This document shows positions 16,664-24,915 of a stretch of DNA of 64,000 bases, in pieces. The stretch spans positions 104,054 through 168,053 of the forward strand of contig JAAWEK010000015.1 in assembly GCA_022794265.1 (NCBI GenBank). The letters are read 5' to 3'. This DNA comes from Lachnospiraceae bacterium. Its GTDB lineage: Bacteria; Bacillota; Clostridia; Lachnospirales; Lachnospiraceae. The notes beneath the pieces were generated by a model, which saw only the letters and a program-made list of their open reading frames with translations, did not search any database and was not told the DNA's origin. The position numbers and the translations under genes were made by a program. Position 1 is the stretch's first letter. Each line of letters opens with the position of its first letter.

Positions 16664-17878
16664 CTACAAATACATGCACCAATATCCGAAATTCATTGTT
16701 CCATTTCTTTTATTTCCTTCAAACTCAGTAAATCCAAACATTCTGGCCATCGTTTGTTCTCTCTGATGATATAATCCCGGCACCCCGATAAGATATCTTT
16801 TTGTACCATTCATTATCTTTTCACAGAGAATCAGATATCTGTAATTGTAAAAACCATGCAGCATAAAACTATTATTACAAAGCTGCCAGTATTTCTTCGG
16901 AAGATATGAAATATCATGAGGTGTAATCTTAATACACTCTCCATCTATTTCGTTCAGCCTGACTTTCGGATAGCATCCGGAAAGAATCTGGAAAAAATTT
17001 TTTTCTTCGTTAATTTCCATACCGTTTGTTTCATTTTCTTTTTCCATTCTTTCGGAGCGATGAGCCGCCGTATCACAGCAGCCGGCCGATTCCTGTCTGT
17101 CTCCCTGAGTCCTTATATTTTCTGCATTATCAGTTATTTCTGTTTCATTCACCGCAATATCTGCCACAGACTCCGGTTTCTCTGATGAAATTTCTTTAAA
17201 CCGTGATTCTGACAATTCCTTTGCCTGCGGTTCCGGTAAAATTCCAGCTGCTGTCTGCGGTTCCTTCATATTTTCAGATTCCGTTTCTGCCATTTCTACT
17301 GGCAGTATCCCTGCTGATTCCCTTACCATCTGACTTACGGATGTATCTGCTACCTTTTCATACTCTTCCTCTCCGATATATGCCACATGAAGTTCCGAAT
17401 TCTGATTATGTAGTATATTTTCAATATTTCCGCTTTTCAGATTCGAATCCCCAAGAGGCTCTTCTTTACGAAAATCTTCAACCTCAATAGGTATATCGTC
17501 CCATTCGGAAGCATAAATAAGATTGAAAGAATTTTTATTTTTAAAAAATGCCGGACTGCAGATAAAAATGCCGGATAATCCTTCTATTTCCCCGCCAAAC
17601 AGTTCAAGATTTTTATTAATCTTTATAACACTGCTGCCCTTCACAATTCTCATCTGCTCTAAATAATATTTCTTTATTCCTGACTGGTTCCGGCTGAAAA
17701 AATAAACTTCCATCATATTGTCTTCCGTTTCATTTAATAACTCTTCCGCAAACCGGACAGAAAGACTGATTCTGCAAACTCCGTTTCTGGATTCAATTTT
17801 TGCAAATCCTGCATTTTTTCCCTTTACTCCTTTTTCATATGAATATATATATGAAATAAGCCTCTTATATTCCCCCAT
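16664..17878 (-). CDS. Unknown two-domain protein with acidic linker (clostridial)
   Basis: 404 residues from ATG 17878 (AGGGG eight bases upstream; TTG 17896 is upstream but inside that site). Residues 1-140 form a compact domain (YIYSYEKGVKGKNAGFAKIE..., VYFFSR, GLSGIFIC) resembling a domain I recall as conserved in Lachnospiraceae proteins (possibly DUF6128). A ~150-residue Glu/Ser-rich, low-complexity linker follows. A C-terminal domain of ~110 residues (FFQILSGCYPKVRLNEID ... FGYWCMYL) closes the protein and is aromatic-rich. No catalytic motif or membrane segment is visible. It lies downstream of rsmA, 72 bases away. Function unknown. Confidence 0.6.
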   Translation of the reverse strand: MGEYKRLISYIYSYEKGVKGKNAGFAKIESRNGVCRISLSVRFAEELLNETEDNMMEVYFFSRNQSGIKKYYLEQMRIVKGSSVIKINKNLELFGGEIEGLSGIFICSPAFFKNKNSFNLIYASEWDDIPIEVEDFRKEEPLGDSNLKSGNIENILHNQNSELHVAYIGEEEYEKVADTSVSQMVRESAGILPVEMAETESENMKEPQTAAGILPEPQAKELSESRFKEISSEKPESVADIAVNETEITDNAENIRTQGDRQESAGCCDTAAHRSERMEKENETNGMEINEEKNFFQILSGCYPKVRLNEIDGECIKITPHDISYLPKKYWQLCNNSFMLHGFYNYRYLILCEKIMNGTKRYLIGVPGLYHQREQTMARMFGFTEFEGNKRNGTMNFGYWCMYL

Positions 17879-17949
17879 TCCATGTTCCCCTTTCAATCAC
17901 TTTAAATACAGCCTTTTTAATTTATTCTATGTGTAACAGAAAGGATATA

Positions 17950-18813
17950 TTACAACTGATTCAATTCATCCGCTAATTTTGCAAATTGTTCCAGTGTCAA
18001 TGCTTCTCCCCTTACGCTTTCCTTCTGGCCGGTTTTTGCCAGCGCCTCACCAATCTGTTCTTTAGTATATGATAGACCGGAAGCATTATTTAAACTGTTC
18101 ATCAGCGTTTTTCTCCTCTGGTTAAAGGAAGCCCGAATAATTTTAAACAGCAGCTCTTCATTGTTCACAGTAACGGGCGGGGTCTGATAGCGGCTCAGTC
18201 TGATGACCGCCGAGCTGACATTCGGTCTCGGCATAAAACAGTTCGGAGGGACAATTGCTACGATTTCCGGTCTGGCATAATATTGAACCGCCAGAGACAG
18301 TGCTCCATAGTCCTTGGTTCCCGGCCCCGCTTTCATTCTGTCAGCAACTTCCTTTTGTACCATAATCGTTATACTTTCTAACGGTACTTTGCTTTCAAAC
18401 AATCCCATTATAATTGGAGTTGTAATATAATACGGCAGATTTGCTACTACTTTTATGGGGTTTCCATTATTTTTTTCCTCTACCAGCCGGTTAATATCCA
18501 CTTTCAGAATATCTTCATTCAGCACACTTACATTGGAGTACCCGCTTAAGGTTTCTTTCAGAATCGGAATTAATGCCTCATCTATCTCGACTGCAACTAC
18601 TGTTCTGGCATTTTCGCACAGATACTGGGTCATGGTTCCGATACCCGGCCCTATTTCCAATACCATATCCTCTTCGGTAATACCTGCTTCCTTAATAATT
18701 TTATCCAATACATGCGTATCAATCAAGAAGTTTTGTCCAAATTTTTTCTGAAAACGGAAATTATATTTTTGCAATATTTCTATTGTATTTTTGGGTATTC
18801 CTAAAGATGCCAT
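17950..18813 (-). CDS. rsmA: 16S rRNA dimethyladenosine transferase RsmA (KsgA)
   Basis: Dimethylates two adjacent adenines near the 3' end of 16S rRNA using S-adenosylmethionine. The 287 residues match the family length. Seen are KKFGQNFLID at residues 23-32, the SAM motif EIGPGIGTMT, the acidic VEID, and the catalytic NLPYYITTPI near residue 127, plus the C-terminal NQRRKTLMNSL. The order tatD-rsmA downstream of metG parallels Bacillus subtilis, where rnmV normally lies between tatD and ksgA; rnmV is missing here. The start ATG 18813 fits MASLGIPKNT; a hairpin (18849-18893) separates it from tatD. Confidence 0.97.
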   Translation of the reverse strand: MASLGIPKNTIEILQKYNFRFQKKFGQNFLIDTHVLDKIIKEAGITEEDMVLEIGPGIGTMTQYLCENARTVVAVEIDEALIPILKETLSGYSNVSVLNEDILKVDINRLVEEKNNGNPIKVVANLPYYITTPIIMGLFESKVPLESITIMVQKEVADRMKAGPGTKDYGALSLAVQYYARPEIVAIVPPNCFMPRPNVSSAVIRLSRYQTPPVTVNNEELLFKIIRASFNQRRKTLMNSLNNASGLSYTKEQIGEALAKTGQKESVRGEALTLEQFAKLADELNQL

Positions 18814-18848
18814 TCTATTCTCCTAACTACCTTTTTCTTACTTAAAGT

Positions 18849-18893
18849 GAAACTCATAGTCGTTGAAACATCTGACCTGCGACTATGAGTTTC
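18849..18893. repeat. Perfect 14-bp inverted repeat between tatD and rsmA
   Basis: Arms GAAACTCATAGTCG (18849-18862) and its complement (18880-18893), 17-base loop. There is only a short T-rich stretch beyond the minus-strand stem (TTTCACTTTAAG), so it may be a weak terminator or an RNA-stabilising hairpin. Confidence 0.65.
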
Positions 18894-18905
18894 GCAATCG
18901 CCACA

Positions 18906-19703
18906 TTAACTTAAATGATACATTTTCAATGCATTTCCACAGGTAATCCGTACAATATCGTCTTTCGGCCGTCCCAATAATTCTGCCATTCGTTCAGCAA
19001 TATAATGAATCCTGGAAGATTCATTCCGTTTTCCCCGAAAAGGTTCCGGTGATAAATACGGACAATCAGTTTCCAGCACAATCTGATTTAACGGAAGCGC
19101 CATAACCGTTTCCGCAAGTTTTTTTCCGTTACTAAATGTGAGTACACCGCCCACCCCGATATAATAACCCATTGCCGCATATTCCAACGCCAGTTCCCGG
19201 CTATAGGAATAACAATGAATAACCCCTCCCGACAATCTGTCGGTATACTTCTTCATAATATCCATAGTATCTTTTGCCGCATCCCGGCTATGAATAATCA
19301 CCGGCTTCTGCAGCTCCGCTGCCAGATCAAGCTGAGCCTCAAACCAGTATTTCTGCGTTTTTTCATCCGGCTCCATATAGTGATAGTCCAGACCGATTTC
19401 ACCAACGGCAACCGATTTATCTTTTAATGCCATGGTTTTTAATTCTGACAGGGAGTCTTTTTTCATTTCTCCGGTTTCATTTGGATGTACCCCCACTGCC
19501 GCATAGATAAAAGGATAGTTTTCGGATAGTTTTACGGAAGCCGCAGATGATTTCATGGATGCCCCAACATTCACTATATATCCGATTCCCTGCCCGGCCA
19601 TGGATTGCAATATTATTTCCCTGTCAATGTCAAACTGTTCATCATCATAATGTGCATGGGTATCAAATATCATATCAGTTCTTAATTTTATATCCTGTAT
19701 CAT
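18906..19703 (-). CDS. tatD: TatD-family metal-dependent DNase
   Basis: TatD (YcfH/YabD) hydrolase of 265 residues. The metal ligands are visible: FDTHAHYDDEQFD near the N-terminus, AVGVHPNE, VGEIGLDYHY, VIIHSRDA, IHCYSYS, and ETDCPYLSPEPFRGKRNE at the C-terminus. The family has 3'-5' exo- and AP-endonuclease activity on DNA. The start at ATG 19703 is supported by GAGGAG; an internal ATG at codon 11 lacks a comparable site. It follows metG at 146 bases, separated by the strong hairpin at 19771-19813, the same neighbour order as in Bacillus subtilis (metS-yabD). Confidence 0.95.
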   Translation of the reverse strand: MIQDIKLRTDMIFDTHAHYDDEQFDIDREIILQSMAGQGIGYIVNVGASMKSSAASVKLSENYPFIYAAVGVHPNETGEMKKDSLSELKTMALKDKSVAVGEIGLDYHYMEPDEKTQKYWFEAQLDLAAELQKPVIIHSRDAAKDTMDIMKKYTDRLSGGVIHCYSYSRELALEYAAMGYYIGVGGVLTFSNGKKLAETVMALPLNQIVLETDCPYLSPEPFRGKRNESSRIHYIAERMAELLGRPKDDIVRITCGNALKMYHLS

Positions 19704-19770
19704 AATGTTTCTCCTCTATCTCAATCAAATCTTCAGGGATATATGATATAAACACCTGTTTTAAGGGTAA

Positions 19771-19813
19771 ATAAGTTTGTAATAAGATTTTATCTATCTT
19801 ATTACAAACTTAT
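19771..19813. terminator. Perfect 17-bp inverted repeat after metG
   Basis: Arms ATAAGTTTGTAATAAGA (19771-19787) and its complement (19797-19813) with a nine-base loop, in the metG-tatD gap. On the minus strand it is followed by TTTACCCTTAAAA rather than a clean T-run; the likely role is termination of metG or partial read-through. Confidence 0.6.
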
Positions 19814-19848
19814 AATCATTTTCAAATATCTGCATCCTGTTTTCAGTA

Positions 19849-21804
19849 TTAACAGATTTCCGATCCTGCAATTATATCCTTATCCACAGTTAATACTGAC
19901 AGATTTCCCTCATCATCTCCTGCTGCCAGAATCATTCCTTCTGACAGAATACCACATAATTTAACCGGTTTCAGATTTGTAATGACCGCTACTTTTTTAC
20001 CCACCATTTCTTCCGGTGTATAGTGTAAAGCTATTCCTGATACAATCTGTCTTACCTCAGAACCAATTCTAATCTGAGATACCAAAAGCTTTTTCGCCTT
20101 CTTCACTCTTTCGCACTGCAGAATTTCACCGACTCTTAACTGCACCCTGTCAAAATCATCCAGTGCAATTTCTTCTTTCAGTTCCACTTCCGGATATTTC
20201 GGTCCTTCTGCTTTTTCTTTCATTTGTTCAACTCTTTCCAAAATTTCATTTACATCCTGTCTGGCAAATAAAATTTCTGGTGTTGCAGTAACCTTTGTTC
20301 CTGAAACATATTTTCCAAAGGTATTCATATCATCAAATTCTCTATATGAGGCATTTAACTGGGATAATATTTTCTTAGACGTCTCTGGCATAAATGGCTC
20401 CAGTAAACCTGCACCAATGCTGATGCTTTCCACCAGATTATAAAGTACCGTGGCCAGCCGGTCGGACTGATTTTCATCCTTGGCCAATACCCAAGGCATT
20501 GTTTCATCTATATATTTATTACATCTTTTAAATAAAACAAATATTTCTGTAATCGCATCTGCAACCCGAAGCTTATCCATTTTTTCTTCCACTTTTTTCG
20601 GGGTTTCCAATACTGTTCTTTTCAAATCTTCATCGAATCCGCCTTCTCCAGCAACGCCCTTATCCGAAACAACACCATCAAAATATTTATTTGACATGGA
20701 AATAGTTCGATTTACAAGATTACCCAAAGTATTTGCCAGATCGGAATTTACACGTTCCGTTACCAGTTCCCATGAAATAATTCCGTCATTCTCAAAAGGC
20801 ATTTCATGCAATACAAAATATCTGACAGCGTCTACGCCAAATAATTCCACCAAATCATCTGCATAAATAACATTTCCTTTTGATTTACTCATTTTTCCAT
20901 CATTTTGGATCAGCCATGGATGTCCAAATACCTGCTTTGGCAACGGAAGACCCAACGCCATAAGCATAATCGGCCAGTAAATCGTATGAAACCTTAAGAT
21001 ATCTTTACCTATCAGATGCAAATCTGCCGGCCAGTATTTCCCAAACAAATCTCCGCTGTTGCCATCCACATCATATCCAAGTCCGGTAATATAATTGGAT
21101 AAGGCATCCACCCATACATACACCACATGTTTCTCATCAAAAGATACCGGAATTCCCCATTTAAAGGAGGTTCTTGAAACACAAAGATCCTGTAAGCCTG
21201 GTAACAGAAAATTATTCATCATCTCATTTTTTCTGGATTCCGGCTGAATAAACTCCGGATGGGTATTGATATGTTCAATCAGACGGTCTGCATATTTGGA
21301 AAGTTTCAGGAAATATGCTTCCTCTTTTGCCGGCTGGCATTCACGTCCGCAATCCGGACATTTTCCATCCACAAGCTGCGACGATGTAAAAAAGGATTCA
21401 CACGGAGTACAATACATTCCTTCATAATATCCCTTATAGATATCTTCCTGATCATATAATTTCTTAAAGATTTTCTGAATCTGAAGCTCGTGGTCCGCAT
21501 CCGTGGTTCTGATAAATTTATCATAGGAAGTATTCATCAAATCCCAGATATTCTTTATCTTTCCTGCCACATCATCTACAAATTCCTTTGGTGTAATACC
21601 TGCCTCTTCTGCTTTTAATTCAATTTTCTGTCCATGCTCATCCGTTCCGGTCTGAAAACGCACGTCATATCCCTGTTTTCTCTTATACCTTACGATGCTG
21701 TCAGCCAGTACCACTTCATAAGTATTTCCAATATGAGGCTTTCCCGAAGTATATGCAATCGCCGTTGTTAAATAATAAGGTTTGTCCTTGCAAATTTTAC
21801 ACAT
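19849..21804 (-). CDS. metG: Methionyl-tRNA synthetase
   Basis: Charges tRNA-Met with methionine. 651 residues, the length of enzymes with a C-terminal tRNA-binding domain. The class I signatures are PHIGN (HIGH variant) at residues ~20-24 and KMSKSKGN at ~300. A four-cysteine zinc knuckle (CTPCES...CPDCGREC) sits near residue 127-150. The last ~110 residues are the EMAP/Trbp OB-fold (VGEILQCERVKKAKKLLVSQIRIG). The start is ATG 21804 with AAAGGAG eight bases upstream. It is immediately upstream of tatD as in many Firmicutes. No T-box leader is visible in the 164 bases upstream. Confidence 0.98.
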   Translation of the reverse strand: MCKICKDKPYYLTTAIAYTSGKPHIGNTYEVVLADSIVRYKRKQGYDVRFQTGTDEHGQKIELKAEEAGITPKEFVDDVAGKIKNIWDLMNTSYDKFIRTTDADHELQIQKIFKKLYDQEDIYKGYYEGMYCTPCESFFTSSQLVDGKCPDCGRECQPAKEEAYFLKLSKYADRLIEHINTHPEFIQPESRKNEMMNNFLLPGLQDLCVSRTSFKWGIPVSFDEKHVVYVWVDALSNYITGLGYDVDGNSGDLFGKYWPADLHLIGKDILRFHTIYWPIMLMALGLPLPKQVFGHPWLIQNDGKMSKSKGNVIYADDLVELFGVDAVRYFVLHEMPFENDGIISWELVTERVNSDLANTLGNLVNRTISMSNKYFDGVVSDKGVAGEGGFDEDLKRTVLETPKKVEEKMDKLRVADAITEIFVLFKRCNKYIDETMPWVLAKDENQSDRLATVLYNLVESISIGAGLLEPFMPETSKKILSQLNASYREFDDMNTFGKYVSGTKVTATPEILFARQDVNEILERVEQMKEKAEGPKYPEVELKEEIALDDFDRVQLRVGEILQCERVKKAKKLLVSQIRIGSEVRQIVSGIALHYTPEEMVGKKVAVITNLKPVKLCGILSEGMILAAGDDEGNLSVLTVDKDIIAGSEIC

Positions 21805-21968
21805 AACCGAATCTCCTTTATTTCAATCTGATTTTTTCACTCTATACTATTCCTTTGACATCCCTGAAACAAAAAATGTCATTTCACATTATATTACCTT
21901 TAAATTCAAATTTTTTCAAGTATTTCCCATACATGTTTTGGGATTTATAATTTTTTGTCTGAAAATTC

Positions 21969-24671
21969 TTAATGTGTTCCCACCACACGATATAAGCCTT
22001 CATTTTCCTCTTTTATCTGATAAAGTATTGCATCTCCCATTTTTATATCTATTTGTCTGTTTTCCAGCAGCATTTCTTTTCGGTATCCCTCTGTTTTCCA
22101 CATATTACAATACCCTTTTTCATAATTTTTCCGATTGATATAGGATAGCCGGGATTTTCCGTCCGCAACCGTGTAAATATCCATATTGGCAATTATACTG
22201 CCGCTTTTATAGGATTGCCGCGCTAATTCCCTTTCCGTTATATCCCTGGTAATTTCAAAAGTGTCTGGGATTACATATACTTTTTCCGGAATGATTACCA
22301 CTCCCTGCCATTCCTGTAATCCCTGAGCTGCCTGTGACGAATCGGTGACACGATACCGTTCAGACATTCCTCCATAGCTTCGATCTGACTTATCCAGCCG
22401 GATTTCAGATAGTATTTCCTCAAATCCGATGTTATTTTTCTTAGCAGAATAAAGTTTTACTTTTTTTCTGCTTCCGTTTGGTTCCAAATAATAAAATTTC
22501 ATATCTATCATGACCAAATCCCCATCTCCGCTCATGCTGCCAGTAGTTCGAAGTTTAAAAAGAATCCTGCTGTTTTCAAACTGACCACTCTCAAATGGCA
22601 GCAGCCTCTCGGATCCAACATATATACCGTCTTCATTATTGACTCCCACACGGTAATTTTTCTCACTTATTGTCAAACCATAAATTCTGCCTATAACTTC
22701 TACTGTTATTGTATCAGTCGCCACATAATTACTGAGCGTTTTATTTGCTTTTGACTGGACATGATTCTCCATATTGGAAACTGTCTTATGATTTAAACTG
22801 TAATTACGTACTTTTATATCATACTTTCCTTCTTTTACACCTATAGGGATTATAAATCGAATTGCTCCCAATTCTGCTGAAAACCAGGTATTCGCAGGTA
22901 TTCTGTTTCCATTATAAAAAATTTCAAAAGGAACTTTTAATTGTGTATCTGCAACATACCCGGAATAATCTCTGGTTCCATATCCTTTAATATCATTATG
23001 CGTTCCATAGGCGCTAACATTTATGACAGCTTCTTGATTTATTACCAGTGCAGGTATATCCGAATCAGGATTGATTAACTGATTATACTTTTTCCCCCTA
23101 TCCACTGTCAGTTTTGCACAAACCGGCGTATGTATGCTGATGCTATTCTGACAGGACAGTTTTATTTTTTTTCGGGAGCCGTCAGTCATACTGGTATAAA
23201 ATCCGTCAGCATAAACTGTCCGGGCTGAACAGTTCTTTTTTGTATTCGGGATGATAAAGCCTTTTTTATATATATGAGACGTCTGATTCCATGTAAATTC
23301 CTCTGGTTCCGGGACGCTATGCTCCATCCATGTATCCTTCAGTAAAACATTACCGTTTATTTTTAAATAGTCATTTCTTACCCGTACCGCCCCAATGGCA
23401 GAATCCGCTACAGACTGCAGATTCACATCCGGTATCGCTGGTTTTATTCCATTAACAGAATAATCCCGAAGAACTATATCTTTCGTCAGAACCGTTTCCC
23501 TATACAGAGGCATTTGTACATGTTCATAATATCGGTCAGACTGATTTTTTTGAATCGTTGGCATTAATCCCTGCTTTTCAATATAAATTTTCTCATTTTC
23601 AAATGCATAATTTTGTACTTCCACACTGGATAAATACCAGAAATCCACTGACTCCATAATCCAGTATGAAACTTTTTTCTCTGTATGATACCATCTTGAA
23701 ACACTTTTTGTTTCCATTTTATATTCCCCATCATAGCTTTTCCAAAAAATATGATAATCAGTCCTGACGCATATCGGTATCTTCATCGTCACTTCAATCT
23801 TCCGAAAGTTCATATCATAATAATATGAATTTATATCTGCCTCCACATAAAGGGATTTTCCTGTAGGAATCCCCTGCGTCACATTGTAATATTCCTGACC
23901 TTTCTCTCCTGCACCAATACTTACATTACCAGCAGGATAAAAACTTTTGTTTATGGAAGATACTGTTTTTTCCGAATAAGCAAACTCTTTTCGTCTGCTC
24001 CGGGGCGGATACTGTACCGACTTATTAAAATGAGTTCGCAGACTGTCTTTGGACGCCCAGTCCCTTGCTCCTGAAATATCTTCAAATGTATAGTATATCT
24101 CACCCCAGCTGTTTCCGTCAGAATCTGTTAATCCACCAAGAACATTTCCATATTCACAGATTGTAAGAACGGAATCAATATACACCATATCTCCATATGC
24201 ATATAATTGATGCTGCCATTCCCCTGAAACCCTGCCTATGGCATTAAAGATTTCTTCTTTGTCCCCATAGTAATAACAATATATGAATCCTGAATGAAAC
24301 GGGTCGTCCCTGTATCTGATATCACCATATTCATATAATTTAATAAAAGCACACTGCTGCCCCGGAGCATCCACCGGCATATCATAACGTTTGATAACCC
24401 AGCCTGCCGTCCTGTAAGTAATATCAGAAGTAGCCTTTTTATCATGGGTCGTCATCATCAGATTACCATCGGAATCAAACTCCAGTCTTTCTCTGTAATA
24501 ATCTCCCTCCTCCATTCCATATACATCTTTTATAAACCAGCGACCAAATTTTTCTGTTCCGCTAAAATTAATAAAAATTAAAAAAATTATACCGGTCAAC
24601 AGCTTACCTATTCTCTTAATATTAATAATCTTAAATAAACAAACAATAAAACCACCAACCTTATACACCAT
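21969..24671 (-). CDS. Large exported protein, possibly DUF5704-type
   Basis: 900 residues. One hydrophobic segment near residues 20-37 (IGKLLTGIIFLIFINF) acts as signal or anchor, so the rest is predicted outside. The body is rich in Tyr, Ser, Asn and beta-strand-like segments with Ig-like stretches (about 590-680: TLSNYVATDTITVEVIGRIYGLTIS) and a preceding KVPFEIFYNGNRIPANTWF repeat-like unit. No sorting signal or catalytic motif is visible. I recall similar large clostridial exported proteins annotated as DUF5704; this is memory, not a search. It is inserted in an otherwise conserved housekeeping block. A clear promoter is at 24738-24766. Possible structural or adhesive surface protein. 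Confidence 0.55.
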   Translation of the reverse strand: MVYKVGGFIVCLFKIINIKRIGKLLTGIIFLIFINFSGTEKFGRWFIKDVYGMEEGDYYRERLEFDSDGNLMMTTHDKKATSDITYRTAGWVIKRYDMPVDAPGQQCAFIKLYEYGDIRYRDDPFHSGFIYCYYYGDKEEIFNAIGRVSGEWQHQLYAYGDMVYIDSVLTICEYGNVLGGLTDSDGNSWGEIYYTFEDISGARDWASKDSLRTHFNKSVQYPPRSRRKEFAYSEKTVSSINKSFYPAGNVSIGAGEKGQEYYNVTQGIPTGKSLYVEADINSYYYDMNFRKIEVTMKIPICVRTDYHIFWKSYDGEYKMETKSVSRWYHTEKKVSYWIMESVDFWYLSSVEVQNYAFENEKIYIEKQGLMPTIQKNQSDRYYEHVQMPLYRETVLTKDIVLRDYSVNGIKPAIPDVNLQSVADSAIGAVRVRNDYLKINGNVLLKDTWMEHSVPEPEEFTWNQTSHIYKKGFIIPNTKKNCSARTVYADGFYTSMTDGSRKKIKLSCQNSISIHTPVCAKLTVDRGKKYNQLINPDSDIPALVINQEAVINVSAYGTHNDIKGYGTRDYSGYVADTQLKVPFEIFYNGNRIPANTWFSAELGAIRFIIPIGVKEGKYDIKVRNYSLNHKTVSNMENHVQSKANKTLSNYVATDTITVEVIGRIYGLTISEKNYRVGVNNEDGIYVGSERLLPFESGQFENSRILFKLRTTGSMSGDGDLVMIDMKFYYLEPNGSRKKVKLYSAKKNNIGFEEILSEIRLDKSDRSYGGMSERYRVTDSSQAAQGLQEWQGVVIIPEKVYVIPDTFEITRDITERELARQSYKSGSIIANMDIYTVADGKSRLSYINRKNYEKGYCNMWKTEGYRKEMLLENRQIDIKMGDAILYQIKEENEGLYRVVGTH

Positions 24672-24737
24672 ACTCTAATATACCTCCCCTGTTTTATTCA
24701 TAACTTATTTTAAAACATCTCTTTTTAATATGTTATT

Positions 24738-24766
24738 ATTATGAGGCATTATTTTTTATTTGTCAA
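24738..24766 (-). promoter_or_regulatory. Promoter of the large exported protein
   Basis: Minus-strand TTGACA (24761-24766), 17-base spacer, CATAAT (24738-24743), leading to the gene starting at 24671. Confidence 0.65.
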
Positions 24767-24845
24767 GTATTAATTCGTAACATAATTTAATACTATTATT
24801 TACATACACAAAAAAAATGTTAAAACATATATATAAATAATAGAT

Positions 24846-24874
24846 TTGAATAATCAATGCTTTTGTGTTATTCT
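24846..24874 (+). promoter_or_regulatory. Promoter of the DUF885 lipoprotein gene
   Basis: Plus-strand TTGAAT (24846-24851), 17-base spacer, TATTCT (24869-24874), followed by AAAGGAGC at about 24891 and the gene start at 24916. Confidence 0.5.
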
Positions 24875-24915
24875 GTTATTAAAGCTTATAGAAAGGAGCA
24901 AGCATATTTGCTAAA

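Noticed and set aside
20480-20866. Plus-strand 128-codon frame opposite metG
   Set aside because: Antisense shadow of the methionyl-tRNA synthetase gene.
21805-21968. T-box or SAM riboswitch upstream of metG
   Set aside because: The region is too short, with no specifier loop, T-box core or SAM-box motif.
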